In this document: piece after piece, positions 24,947 to 31,857 of the stretch
How positions within the stretch are numbered: position 1 is the first letter of the stretch
Layout of the letters: each line of letters starts with the position of its first letter
Source of the DNA: Streptomyces venezuelae
GTDB taxonomy: Bacteria; Actinomycetota; Actinomycetes; Streptomycetales; Streptomycetaceae
DNA length: 64,000 nucleotides
Assembly (NCBI RefSeq): GCF_008642315.1
Contig: NZ_CP029192.1
Location: 2,914,001-2,978,000, forward strand
Direction: 5' to 3'
Made by a program: the position numbers and the translations under genes
Notes under the pieces: model-generated
What the model was told of the DNA's origin: nothing
The model's input: only the letters and a program-made list of their open reading frames with translations
The model's database searches: none

Positions 24947-25717
24947 ATGGCCGCGGCACAAGTCCTGAAATCGGAGTGGACCAAGATCCGCTCGGTCTCG
25001 TCGACCGTCTGGACGCTCGGCCTCGCCTGCGTCGTCACGATCGCGCTCGGCCTGTTGATCAGCATCCTGTCCAAGAACGACTACGACAGCCTCGACGCCA
25101 AGGACCGGCTGACCTTCGACCCGACGTACATCAGCTTCGCCGGAATGTCCCTCGGCCAGCTCGCGATGATCGTCTTCGGAGTGCTCGTCGTCGCGAACGA
25201 GTACAGCACCGGCATGATCCGCACCTCGCTCGCGGCGGTCCCGCAGCGCGCCACTTTCCTGTTCGGCAAGATCGCCGTGGCGACGCTGCTCGCGTTCGTG
25301 GTGGGCCTGGTCACCAGCTTCCTCGCCTTCTTCGTGGGCCAAGGGGCGCTCGGGCCCTACAAGGCGCACCTCGGCGACCCCGGCGTGCTGCGCGCCGTCA
25401 TCGGCGGCGCGCTCTACATGACGCTGATCGCGGTGTTCTCGATGGGCGTCGCGGCGATGCTGCGCAGCCCGATGCTCTCCCTCGGCATCCTGATGCCGTT
25501 CTTCTTCCTCATCTCCAGCATCCTCGGCAACGTCTCGGCGACGAAGAAGATCGGCCGCTTCCTGCCCGACCAGGCCGGAAGCAAGATCATGCAGGTCAAG
25601 TCGCCGCTCGACGACGACACCCCGTACGGGCCGTGGGGCGGTCTCGCGATCATGCTGGCGTGGGTGGTGCTCGCGCTGATCGGTGGGTACGTACTGCTGA
25701 AGAAGCGGGACGCGTAG
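24947..25717 (+). CDS. ABC-2 type permease, pair 1
   Basis: This 256-residue membrane protein has about six spans. It opens with the cytoplasmic KSEWTKIRSVSSTVWTL motif shared by Streptomyces ABC-2 permeases that begin with a Trp-Thr-Lys segment. Spans are near 22-40, 72-92, 110-130, 150-175, 180-200 and 228-248. The motif NEYSTGMIRTSLAAVPQR between spans 2 and 3 is the conserved loop. It ends in the typical LLKKRDA tail. It is coupled to the upstream ATPase and works as its membrane partner. Confidence 0.9.
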   Translation: MAAAQVLKSEWTKIRSVSSTVWTLGLACVVTIALGLLISILSKNDYDSLDAKDRLTFDPTYISFAGMSLGQLAMIVFGVLVVANEYSTGMIRTSLAAVPQRATFLFGKIAVATLLAFVVGLVTSFLAFFVGQGALGPYKAHLGDPGVLRAVIGGALYMTLIAVFSMGVAAMLRSPMLSLGILMPFFFLISSILGNVSATKKIGRFLPDQAGSKIMQVKSPLDDDTPYGPWGGLAIMLAWVVLALIGGYVLLKKRDA

Positions 25718-25736
25718 CGGTACTTCAGGGGGGCGT

Positions 25737-26564
25737 GTGACGGCACAGGACCGCGGGCTCGCGGCGCTCGGCCTCGACGGCGTGCCCGCGCTGCAGCCCC
25801 TCACCTACCCCGGCCCGCCCGTCACCGCGCCCGCCCTGCTGACCGGGACCGAGCTGCTGCCGCTGCACGCCCGCCCCGGCGGACTCGGCGCGTGGACCGT
25901 GGACGGCCCCCGTGGGCCCCGCCGCACCCTCGACGACGTCCTCGGCGCCCTCGGGCAGCCGCCCGTCGCCGGACGTCACCCCGTGCTCGCCGTCGGCTCG
26001 AACGCCTCCCCCGGCCAGCTCGCCCACAAGCTCGGCAGGCTCGGCATCGCCGGCACCGTGCCGATGGTGCCCGTGCGGCTGCGCGGCCTCGGCGTGGGCT
26101 GCTCGGCGCACATCGGCCGGGCCGGGTACGTGGCGACCGCGCCCTACCCACGCCCCGGGGAGCAGCGCACACTCGTCGTCTCGTGGCTGGATCCCGCACA
26201 GCTGCCCGCGGTCGATGCCACCGAACTCCCCAATTACCGGCGGATGCCGCTGTCCGGCGAGGCGTACGCCATGACGCTGCCGTCCGGCGAGCGGCTCCCC
26301 GGCGCGTCCGTCTACGTCAGCGCGCGCGGCGTCCTCGCCGACCCGCTCACCGGCCTCCCCCGGCCCGGCGGCGGCGACCAGGCGGCGCTCCTGGACGCGC
26401 TGCTCGACGCGTCCGCGCCGCTGCGCGAGCTGCTGGGCCCCGACGCGGCCACCTGGGTGCGCAGGGCCGCCGCGGACCCGGAGCTGCGCGCGCGGGGGAC
26501 ACTGCTCTTCGCGCAGGAGGGCTGGGTGCTGCCCTGGACTGAGCTGCCCCACCCTTCCGTGTGA
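25737..26564 (+). CDS. Conserved protein of unknown function (GGCT-like loop)
   Basis: This 275-residue soluble protein starts at GTG 25737 after an AGGGGGG ribosome site. I do not recognise a firm family. The segment VLAVGSNASPGQLAHKL (about 83-99) resembles the YGSN loop of gamma-glutamylcyclotransferase-like folds, and YRRMPLSGEAYAMTLPSG later is similar in layout. A catalytic Glu equivalent cannot be placed with confidence. The gene is inserted between two related ABC-2 transporter pairs, on the same strand, so shared expression is likely. A cyclotransferase-like fold is a suggestion only. Confidence 0.6.
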   Translation: MTAQDRGLAALGLDGVPALQPLTYPGPPVTAPALLTGTELLPLHARPGGLGAWTVDGPRGPRRTLDDVLGALGQPPVAGRHPVLAVGSNASPGQLAHKLGRLGIAGTVPMVPVRLRGLGVGCSAHIGRAGYVATAPYPRPGEQRTLVVSWLDPAQLPAVDATELPNYRRMPLSGEAYAMTLPSGERLPGASVYVSARGVLADPLTGLPRPGGGDQAALLDALLDASAPLRELLGPDAATWVRRAAADPELRARGTLLFAQEGWVLPWTELPHPSV

Positions 26565-26673
26565 AGCGCCGGTTTTACTTGCTCTTGGCTGGAACCGTCA
26601 GCTCACCGTTATCCTCCTAACCCTTACGGGGGCGTGTGCCCCGACGTCCTGAACCATTCGATGGGTGCGGAGA

Positions 26674-27876
26674 ATGATCGAGGCAGTCGGCCTGACGAAG
26701 CGCTACGGCGCCAAGACAGCCGTGTACAACCTTTCCTTCCAGGTGCGGCCCGGAACCGTCACCGGCTTCCTCGGGCCGAACGGCTCCGGCAAGTCGACGA
26801 CGATGCGCATGATCCTGGGGCTCGACGCGCCCACCAGCGGGCAGGTGACGATCGGCGGCTATCCGTACCGCAAGCTGCCGAACGCGCCGCGCCAGGTCGG
26901 TGCGCTCCTCGACGCCAAGGCCGTGCACGGCGGCCGGCACGCCCGCAACCACCTGCTCTGCCTCGCGCAGCTCTCCGGCATCCCGGCCCGCCGGGTCGAC
27001 GAGGTGCTCGGCGTCGTGGGTCTGCAGGACGTGGCGAAGAAGCGCTCCAAGGGCTTCTCGCTCGGCATGGGCCAGCGTCTCGGCATCGCGGCGGCGCTCC
27101 TCGGCGACCCGCAGGTGCTGCTCTTCGACGAGCCGGTCAACGGCCTCGACCCCGAGGGCATCCTCTGGGTCCGCAACCTGATGAAGTCGCTCGCGGCCGA
27201 GGGACGCACGGTCTTCGTGTCGTCCCACCTGATGAGCGAGATGGCCCTCACGGCCGAGCACCTGATCGTGATCGGCCGCGGCCAGCTGCTCGCCGACATG
27301 AGCGTCAAGGACTTCATCTCGCACAACTCCGCGGACTTCGCGCGGGTGCGGACGCCGGACGGCGAGAGCGCGGGCCGCGAGAAGCTGACGGCCGCGCTGA
27401 CCGAGGCCGGCGGCCAGGTGCTGCCCGAGCAGGACGGCGCGCTCCGGGTCACGGGCCTGCCGCTCCCCCGCATCAGCGACCTCGCGCACGGCGCGGACGT
27501 CCGCCTGTGGGAGCTCTCCCCGCACCAGGCCTCGCTGGAGGAGGCGTACATGCGGATGACGCAGGGCGCCGTCGACTACCGCTCCACGGTCGACCAGCGC
27601 GCCGGATTCCAGCAGGAGATGCCGCCCGGCGCCCTGCCGCCCGGCCAGCAGCCGCCGGTGCCCGGCCAGGGCCAGCCCGGCTGGTACGCCCCGCCGCCGC
27701 CCCAGCCCGGCGGTCAGCCGTTCGCGATGCCGCAGCCGCAGGGCGCGCCCGGGACGCCGAACCCGTACGCCGCCGCTCCCCCGCAGCAGGCCCCGGCAGC
27801 CGCGCCCGCGGCCCCTGCCGCCGCGCCCGCCCCCGCCCCCGACATGACCAAGCGCGACAGCGAGGACCAGCGATGA
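26674..27876 (+). CDS. ABC transporter ATP-binding protein, pair 2, with Pro/Gln tail
   Basis: ATG 26674 has GCGGAGA upstream and is preferred to GTG 26665. The product has 400 residues. Walker A GPNGSGKST, signature SLGMGQRLG, Walker B LFDEPVNGLDP and the switch motif SSHLMSE are nearly identical to pair 1, so the pairs are duplicates. Residues about 310-400 form a Pro/Gln/Gly/Ala-rich tail (PPGQQPPVPGQGQPG) that pair 1 has only as a short stub. Its stop overlaps the permease start (ATGA). Confidence 0.92.
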   Translation: MIEAVGLTKRYGAKTAVYNLSFQVRPGTVTGFLGPNGSGKSTTMRMILGLDAPTSGQVTIGGYPYRKLPNAPRQVGALLDAKAVHGGRHARNHLLCLAQLSGIPARRVDEVLGVVGLQDVAKKRSKGFSLGMGQRLGIAAALLGDPQVLLFDEPVNGLDPEGILWVRNLMKSLAAEGRTVFVSSHLMSEMALTAEHLIVIGRGQLLADMSVKDFISHNSADFARVRTPDGESAGREKLTAALTEAGGQVLPEQDGALRVTGLPLPRISDLAHGADVRLWELSPHQASLEEAYMRMTQGAVDYRSTVDQRAGFQQEMPPGALPPGQQPPVPGQGQPGWYAPPPPQPGGQPFAMPQPQGAPGTPNPYAAAPPQQAPAAAPAAPAAAPAPAPDMTKRDSEDQR

Positions 27877-28817
27877 CCACGCCTCCGACTCCGCAGCAGC
27901 AGCCGCAGGCGCAGCCCCAGCAGGCATACGCACAGGCGGGCGCCCCCGTGCAGGGGGCCCCGATGCAGGGCGCCCCCATGGCACCCGCGCCCGCCGCCCC
28001 CGCGCCGCCCTCCGCCTGGCAGCAGGCGATGGCGAACGCCTACACCTCGCCGATCCCGGTCAAGAAGACCCACCTCGGCAACGCCCTCTCCTCGGAGTGG
28101 ACGAAGATCAAGTCGGTCCGCTCCACGATGTGGACCCTGGGCATCTTCCTGCTCCTGGTCATCGGCATCGGCCTGCTCGCCGTCGCCAACACCGACCCGG
28201 CCGACTACGCGGACATGCCGTTCACGGTCCCAGCCTTCTTCGGTCTGATGCTGGGGCAGATCTGCCTGATCACGCTGGGCGTGCTCGTCACCTCGTCCGA
28301 GTACGGCACGGGCATGATCCGTACGACGTTCACCGCGTCGCCGCAGCGCCACCGCGTCCTCACCGCGAAGATCCTGATCTTCTTCGTGGTCGCCTTCGTC
28401 GTGTCCGCGGGGTCCATCCTCCTGGTGGGCCTGGCCGCGTCGGCGGCCAACAGCGGCCCCGAGGCCGGCGACCTCCCCTGGGCGGGGACGGTCTTCAAGG
28501 GCGGCCTGTACGTCTCGCTGCTCGGCGTGCTCGCGCTCGCCGTCGGCTCGATGCTGCGGCACTCCGCGGGCGCCATCACGGCGATGCTCGGCGTGGTGCT
28601 GCTGCCCGCGATCCTCGGCGGGTTCCTGATGATCTGGGAGAGCACGCAGCCGCTCGGCGAGAAGATGAACGACTACAACGCCATCACGGCCCTCGCCAAG
28701 ATCTTCGGCGCGGACGACACGGGCGCCAGCGGCGGATCGCAGCTGACGCTGCTCGTCGTCGTCACCCTGGTCGCCGTCGCCGGCGCGTTCGCGCTCCTGG
28801 AGAAGCGCGACGTATAG
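27873..28817 (+). CDS. ABC-2 type permease, pair 2, with long disordered N-terminus
   Basis: This 314-residue protein starts with about 60 residues rich in Pro, Gln and Ala (MTTPPTPQQQPQAQPQQ), then the ABC-2 core opening SSEWTKIKSVRSTMWTL. Six spans follow, with the loop SSEYGTGMIRTTFTASPQR, and it ends LLEKRDV. The core is clearly related to the pair 1 permease. The extra cytoplasmic N-terminus matches in composition the tail of its ATPase partner. The gene ends convergent with the zinc-ribbon protein gene, 27 bp away. Confidence 0.9.
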   Translation: MTTPPTPQQQPQAQPQQAYAQAGAPVQGAPMQGAPMAPAPAAPAPPSAWQQAMANAYTSPIPVKKTHLGNALSSEWTKIKSVRSTMWTLGIFLLLVIGIGLLAVANTDPADYADMPFTVPAFFGLMLGQICLITLGVLVTSSEYGTGMIRTTFTASPQRHRVLTAKILIFFVVAFVVSAGSILLVGLAASAANSGPEAGDLPWAGTVFKGGLYVSLLGVLALAVGSMLRHSAGAITAMLGVVLLPAILGGFLMIWESTQPLGEKMNDYNAITALAKIFGADDTGASGGSQLTLLVVVTLVAVAGAFALLEKRDV

Positions 28818-28844
28818 CCGTACGGGCACGAGGCGTACGAGGCG

Positions 28845-29183
28845 CTAGTACCTCGGCGCGTTACGGGACCGCTGCACCCGCGTGGTGCGGCGGTCCTTCG
28901 CGTTCCAGCACGCCTTGTGCCAGTGCCTGCGCTCGTCGACGCCGGAGTGCTCGGGCCAGGCCACCACGTGCGCGAGGCCCGACGGGATCTCCTGGTCGCA
29001 GCCCGGGCAGCGGTACCGCTTGCCCGCGGCGCTCGCGCCCGCGACGTGGCGCACGCTCCACTCCTCGCCCTGCCAGCTCTCGGTGCTCTGGAAGCCGCCG
29101 TAGCGCCCCGGGGGCTCCGCACCCGTCGATGTCGCTCGGCTCGGCTCTCCGGCGCCCTTGGGGCGGTTGCGACGCGGGGACAC
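28845..29183 (-). CDS. Small zinc-ribbon-like conserved protein
   Basis: This 112-residue protein is basic at both ends. The central part has YRCPGCDQEI (Cys pair), then VVAWPEHSGVDERRHWHKACW, with His, His and Cys spaced like the second half of a treble-clef or HNH-like zinc site. A nuclease activity cannot be claimed because no complete HNH motif is present. It has no signal peptide. It is transcribed away from the luciferase-like gene, with 209 bp between the starts. Such proteins are widely conserved in Streptomyces but are functionally unassigned. Confidence 0.7.
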   Translation of the reverse strand: MSPRRNRPKGAGEPSRATSTGAEPPGRYGGFQSTESWQGEEWSVRHVAGASAAGKRYRCPGCDQEIPSGLAHVVAWPEHSGVDERRHWHKACWNAKDRRTTRVQRSRNAPRY

Positions 29184-29392
29184 GGAAACACCTCACGGGC
29201 TGTACGGCGGTCAGGGGTGTGACCAGCCTACGCGCCGCACCACGGGGTACCCGGCCCGCTCCGAGGGGCCGATTCCCGTCCACTGCACGGAAAATCAAAC
29301 AATCTTCTCGCCAGGCCGTGCCTTTGGCACGTGTCACACGTTGTTGCCCGTAGGGGGAGTGCCTGCGTCGGCGCCAAGGAGGCAGGAGTTCG

Positions 29393-30427
29393 ATGCGAGT
29401 AGGTAGTTTTGTTCTGGCCGCCCAGTTCCCCGGGCAGGGGCAGGGGGAGGCGCTGCACCGCGCGGTGCGGTCCGCCGAGGTGGCCGAGGAGGCGGGGCTC
29501 GATTCGGTCTGGCTCGCCGAGCACCACTTCGTGCCGTACGGCACGTGTCCGTCGGCGGTGACCCTCGCGGCGCTGATCCTCGGGCGGACGCGGCGCATCC
29601 GCGTCGGCACTGCCGTGAGCGTACTCCCGACCGCGCACCCCGTGGCGCTCGGCGAGCAGGCGGCGCTGCTGCACGTGACGACCGGCGGCCGGTTCTCGCT
29701 CGGCGTCGGCCGCGGCGGTCCCTGGGTGGACCTGGAAGTGTTCGGCGCGGGCCTCGAGGCGTACGAGAAGGGGTTCCCCGAATCCCTCGACCTGCTGCTG
29801 CGCTGGTTGCGGGAGCCCCGTGTCGGGGGCAGCGGGGAGCGGTTCGCGTTCCGGGAGGTCGCCGTCGTGCCGCGCCCGCAGGAGGCACTGAACGGCCAGG
29901 GCGCCGACGGTCCCGAGGTGGTCGTCGCGTGCACGTCGCCGTCCAGCGTGCGGCTCGCCGCGCAGCGCTGTCTGCCCATGCTGCTCGGCATGCATGTGGG
30001 CGACGACGAGAAGGCCGAAATGGTGGCCTTGTGGAATCGGCACGCGCGTGCTGCGGGGCATCCGCCGGAAACGGTCTCCGCGGCGCCCCACGTATCGGCC
30101 GGTGTCGCACAGGTCGCGGACCGCCGGCTCGACGCCGCCGAGGCATTACAGAAGGCGATGCCGGGGTGGCTGAAGCAGGGGCTGGACGCCCATGTGACCG
30201 TGGACGGCAGGCATCGCGCCATGCGCGACCCGGTGGCGTACACGGAGTTGCTCTGCGGGCTGCACCCCGTGGGCACTCCGCAGGTGTGCGCCGACCGTCT
30301 CGCCGCCACCGCCGAGCGCACCGGCATCACACGCTTCGCGCTTCTGGTGGAGGGGTCCGGCGACCTCGCGGCCACGGAGGAGAACGTGCGGCGGCTGGGC
30401 GCCGAAGTGCTGCCCCAGCTCGGCTGA
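29393..30427 (+). CDS. LLM class flavin-dependent oxidoreductase
   Basis: This 344-residue bacterial luciferase-like monooxygenase starts at ATG 29393 behind GGAGGCAGGAG. The TIM-barrel motifs are clear: EEAGLDSVWLAEHHF (about 30-44), GRTRRIRVGTAVSVLPTAHP and GRFSLGVGRGGPW, the flavin phosphate site. The enzymes use FMN or F420; Actinobacteria have both. The C-terminal half has no recognised substrate signature. It is convergent with the conserved 130-residue gene and has no flavin reductase neighbour. Confidence 0.88.
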   Translation: MRVGSFVLAAQFPGQGQGEALHRAVRSAEVAEEAGLDSVWLAEHHFVPYGTCPSAVTLAALILGRTRRIRVGTAVSVLPTAHPVALGEQAALLHVTTGGRFSLGVGRGGPWVDLEVFGAGLEAYEKGFPESLDLLLRWLREPRVGGSGERFAFREVAVVPRPQEALNGQGADGPEVVVACTSPSSVRLAAQRCLPMLLGMHVGDDEKAEMVALWNRHARAAGHPPETVSAAPHVSAGVAQVADRRLDAAEALQKAMPGWLKQGLDAHVTVDGRHRAMRDPVAYTELLCGLHPVGTPQVCADRLAATAERTGITRFALLVEGSGDLAATEENVRRLGAEVLPQLG

Positions 30428-30435
30428 GAACCCGA

Positions 30436-30452
30436 GCGGAGCCGGGCTCCGC
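30436..30452. terminator. Hairpin between convergent genes
   Basis: GCGGAGC, CGG loop and GCTCCGC (stem positions 30436-30442 and 30446-30452) fall in the 92-bp gap between the LLM and conserved-protein stops. No U-tract is present, so termination is probable rather than certain. Confidence 0.45.
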
Positions 30453-30519
30453 CGTCCGCCTGAGGAGCTGCCGCTCCGGACTGAAACACCTCCCGCGTAC
30501 GGAGCGGCAGCAACAGGCG

Positions 30520-30912
30520 TCAGCAGTCCCGGAGTTCGGGCGACTGGTTGAGCAGCTGGCCCCGGATCGAGGTGAAGCGGGCGAGCCGGTCGTCAACCGC
30601 CGGGTCAAGCGGGAACACTGCCACACGGTGACAGTTCTGGAATGCCAGACGCACTCCGAAATGCCTCTGCAGAGCACCGCGAATCGCGTCACTCGCGAGC
30701 GCGCGCAGCAACTGGCCACGCGCCTGCTCGTCCGGCGGCGGGGTCTGGTTGTCGGCGAACTCGCCGCCGTCGACCTTCAGCTGGGCCACCAGTGAGCTGA
30801 TCATCTCCCATGCGTAAGGCAGGGAGGTCCGGACGCAGTCGACGAATTCTGCTTCGTCCACCTCGCCTCGCTCGGCCTGTTCCAACAGTGCCGGTGAGAC
30901 GTCGAGCGACAT
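30520..30912 (-). CDS. Conserved actinobacterial protein (SCO5389-like)
   Basis: ATG 30912 has GAGAGGAGAACCC upstream, which settles the start; the open frame extends further. The product has 130 residues, begins MSLDVSPALLEQAERGEVDE and is mostly helical. It contains DCVRTSLPYAWEMISSL, DEQARGQLLRALASDAIRGA and RRHFGVRLAF-type segments. No enzyme motif, signal or membrane helix is present. It looks like the conserved Streptomyces protein found beside nucS in related genomes. Function is unknown. Confidence 0.75.
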   Translation of the reverse strand: MSLDVSPALLEQAERGEVDEAEFVDCVRTSLPYAWEMISSLVAQLKVDGGEFADNQTPPPDEQARGQLLRALASDAIRGALQRHFGVRLAFQNCHRVAVFPLDPAVDDRLARFTSIRGQLLNQSPELRDC

Positions 30913-31167
30913 GGGTTCTCCTCTCGCACCCCCGGGGAGCGGGGGCCTACGGACAGGGATGGGAGCCCGCCTACGCAGCGTGCACGGACGACGACCTCCA
31001 GCTTCTACGGTAGGCACCGCGCGGTGCGGGCACCAGGAGATTGGGCGCATAACCGGCCAGGATCGAACAGGTCCATCGACGGACAAGTCGCCTCTTCAGC
31101 GCGGGGGTGACGGGACCGGGGCGGGCGAATCGCGTACACCGCCCCGAGTCGAGTAGCGTTGCGCCCC

Positions 31168-31839
31168 ATGCGTCTCGTCATTGCCCGATGCTCCGTGGAC
31201 TACGCGGGCCGGCTCACCGCCCATCTCCCGTCGGCGCCCCGTCTGATCCTCGTGAAGGCGGACGGCAGCGTCTCGATCCACGCGGACGACAGGGCCTACA
31301 AACCGCTCAACTGGATGTCTCCGCCCTGCACCTTGAAGGAGGGGTCCGGGGACGACGCCGGCGTGTGGACCGTCGTGAACAAGGCGGGCGAGAAGCTCAT
31401 CATCACGATGGAGGAAGTCCTCCACGACTCGTCGCACGAGCTCGGGGTCGACCCCGGCCTCATCAAGGACGGCGTGGAAGCGCACCTTCAGGAGCTGCTC
31501 GCCGACCGGATCGAGACGCTCGGTGACGGATATACGCTCATCCGCCGCGAATACATGACGGCGATCGGCCCGGTGGACATCCTCTGCCGCGACGCCGACG
31601 GGCAGACCGTCGCCGTCGAGATCAAGCGCCGCGGCGAGATCGACGGCGTCGAGCAACTCACCCGGTACCTGGAGCTGTTGAACCGCGACCCGCACCTGGC
31701 GCCCGTCAGGGGCATCTTCGCCGCCCAGGAGATCAAGCCGCAGGCGCGCGTCCTCGCCACGGACCGCGGCATCGGCTGCACCGTCCTCGACTACAACGCG
31801 CTGCGCGGCATCGAGGACGACAAGCTGCGGCTGTTCTGA
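31168..31839 (+). CDS. nucS: NucS/EndoMS mismatch-specific endonuclease
   Basis: This 223-residue protein has an N-terminal DNA-binding domain (about 1-115) and a RecB-like nuclease domain. The catalytic residues are present: Asp137 in [10 protein letters not shown] and the E-x-K pair at 151-153 in VEIKRRG. The C-terminal DDKLRLF is the beta-clamp docking peptide seen in actinobacterial NucS. It cuts both strands at mismatches and replaces MutSL repair in these bacteria. The ATG at 31168 follows TAGCGT closely and appears leaderless. It is convergent with the large NTPase-like gene, 18 bp away. Confidence 0.95.
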   Translation: MRLVIARCSVDYAGRLTAHLPSAPRLILVKADGSVSIHADDRAYKPLNWMSPPCTLKEGSGDDAGVWTVVNKAGEKLIITMEEVLHDSSHELGVDPGLIKDGVEAHLQELLADRIETLGDGYTLIRREYMTAIGPVDILCRDADGQTVAVEIKRRGEIDGVEQLTRYLELLNRDPHLAPVRGIFAAQEIKPQARVLATDRGIGCTVLDYNALRGIEDDKLRLF

Positions 31840-31857
31840 CCCCCGTCAGATCTCCCG

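Noticed and set aside
23957..28817. Possible biosynthetic gene cluster because of two ABC exporters
   Set aside because: No biosynthetic enzymes lie nearby; the genes follow the conserved filP region.
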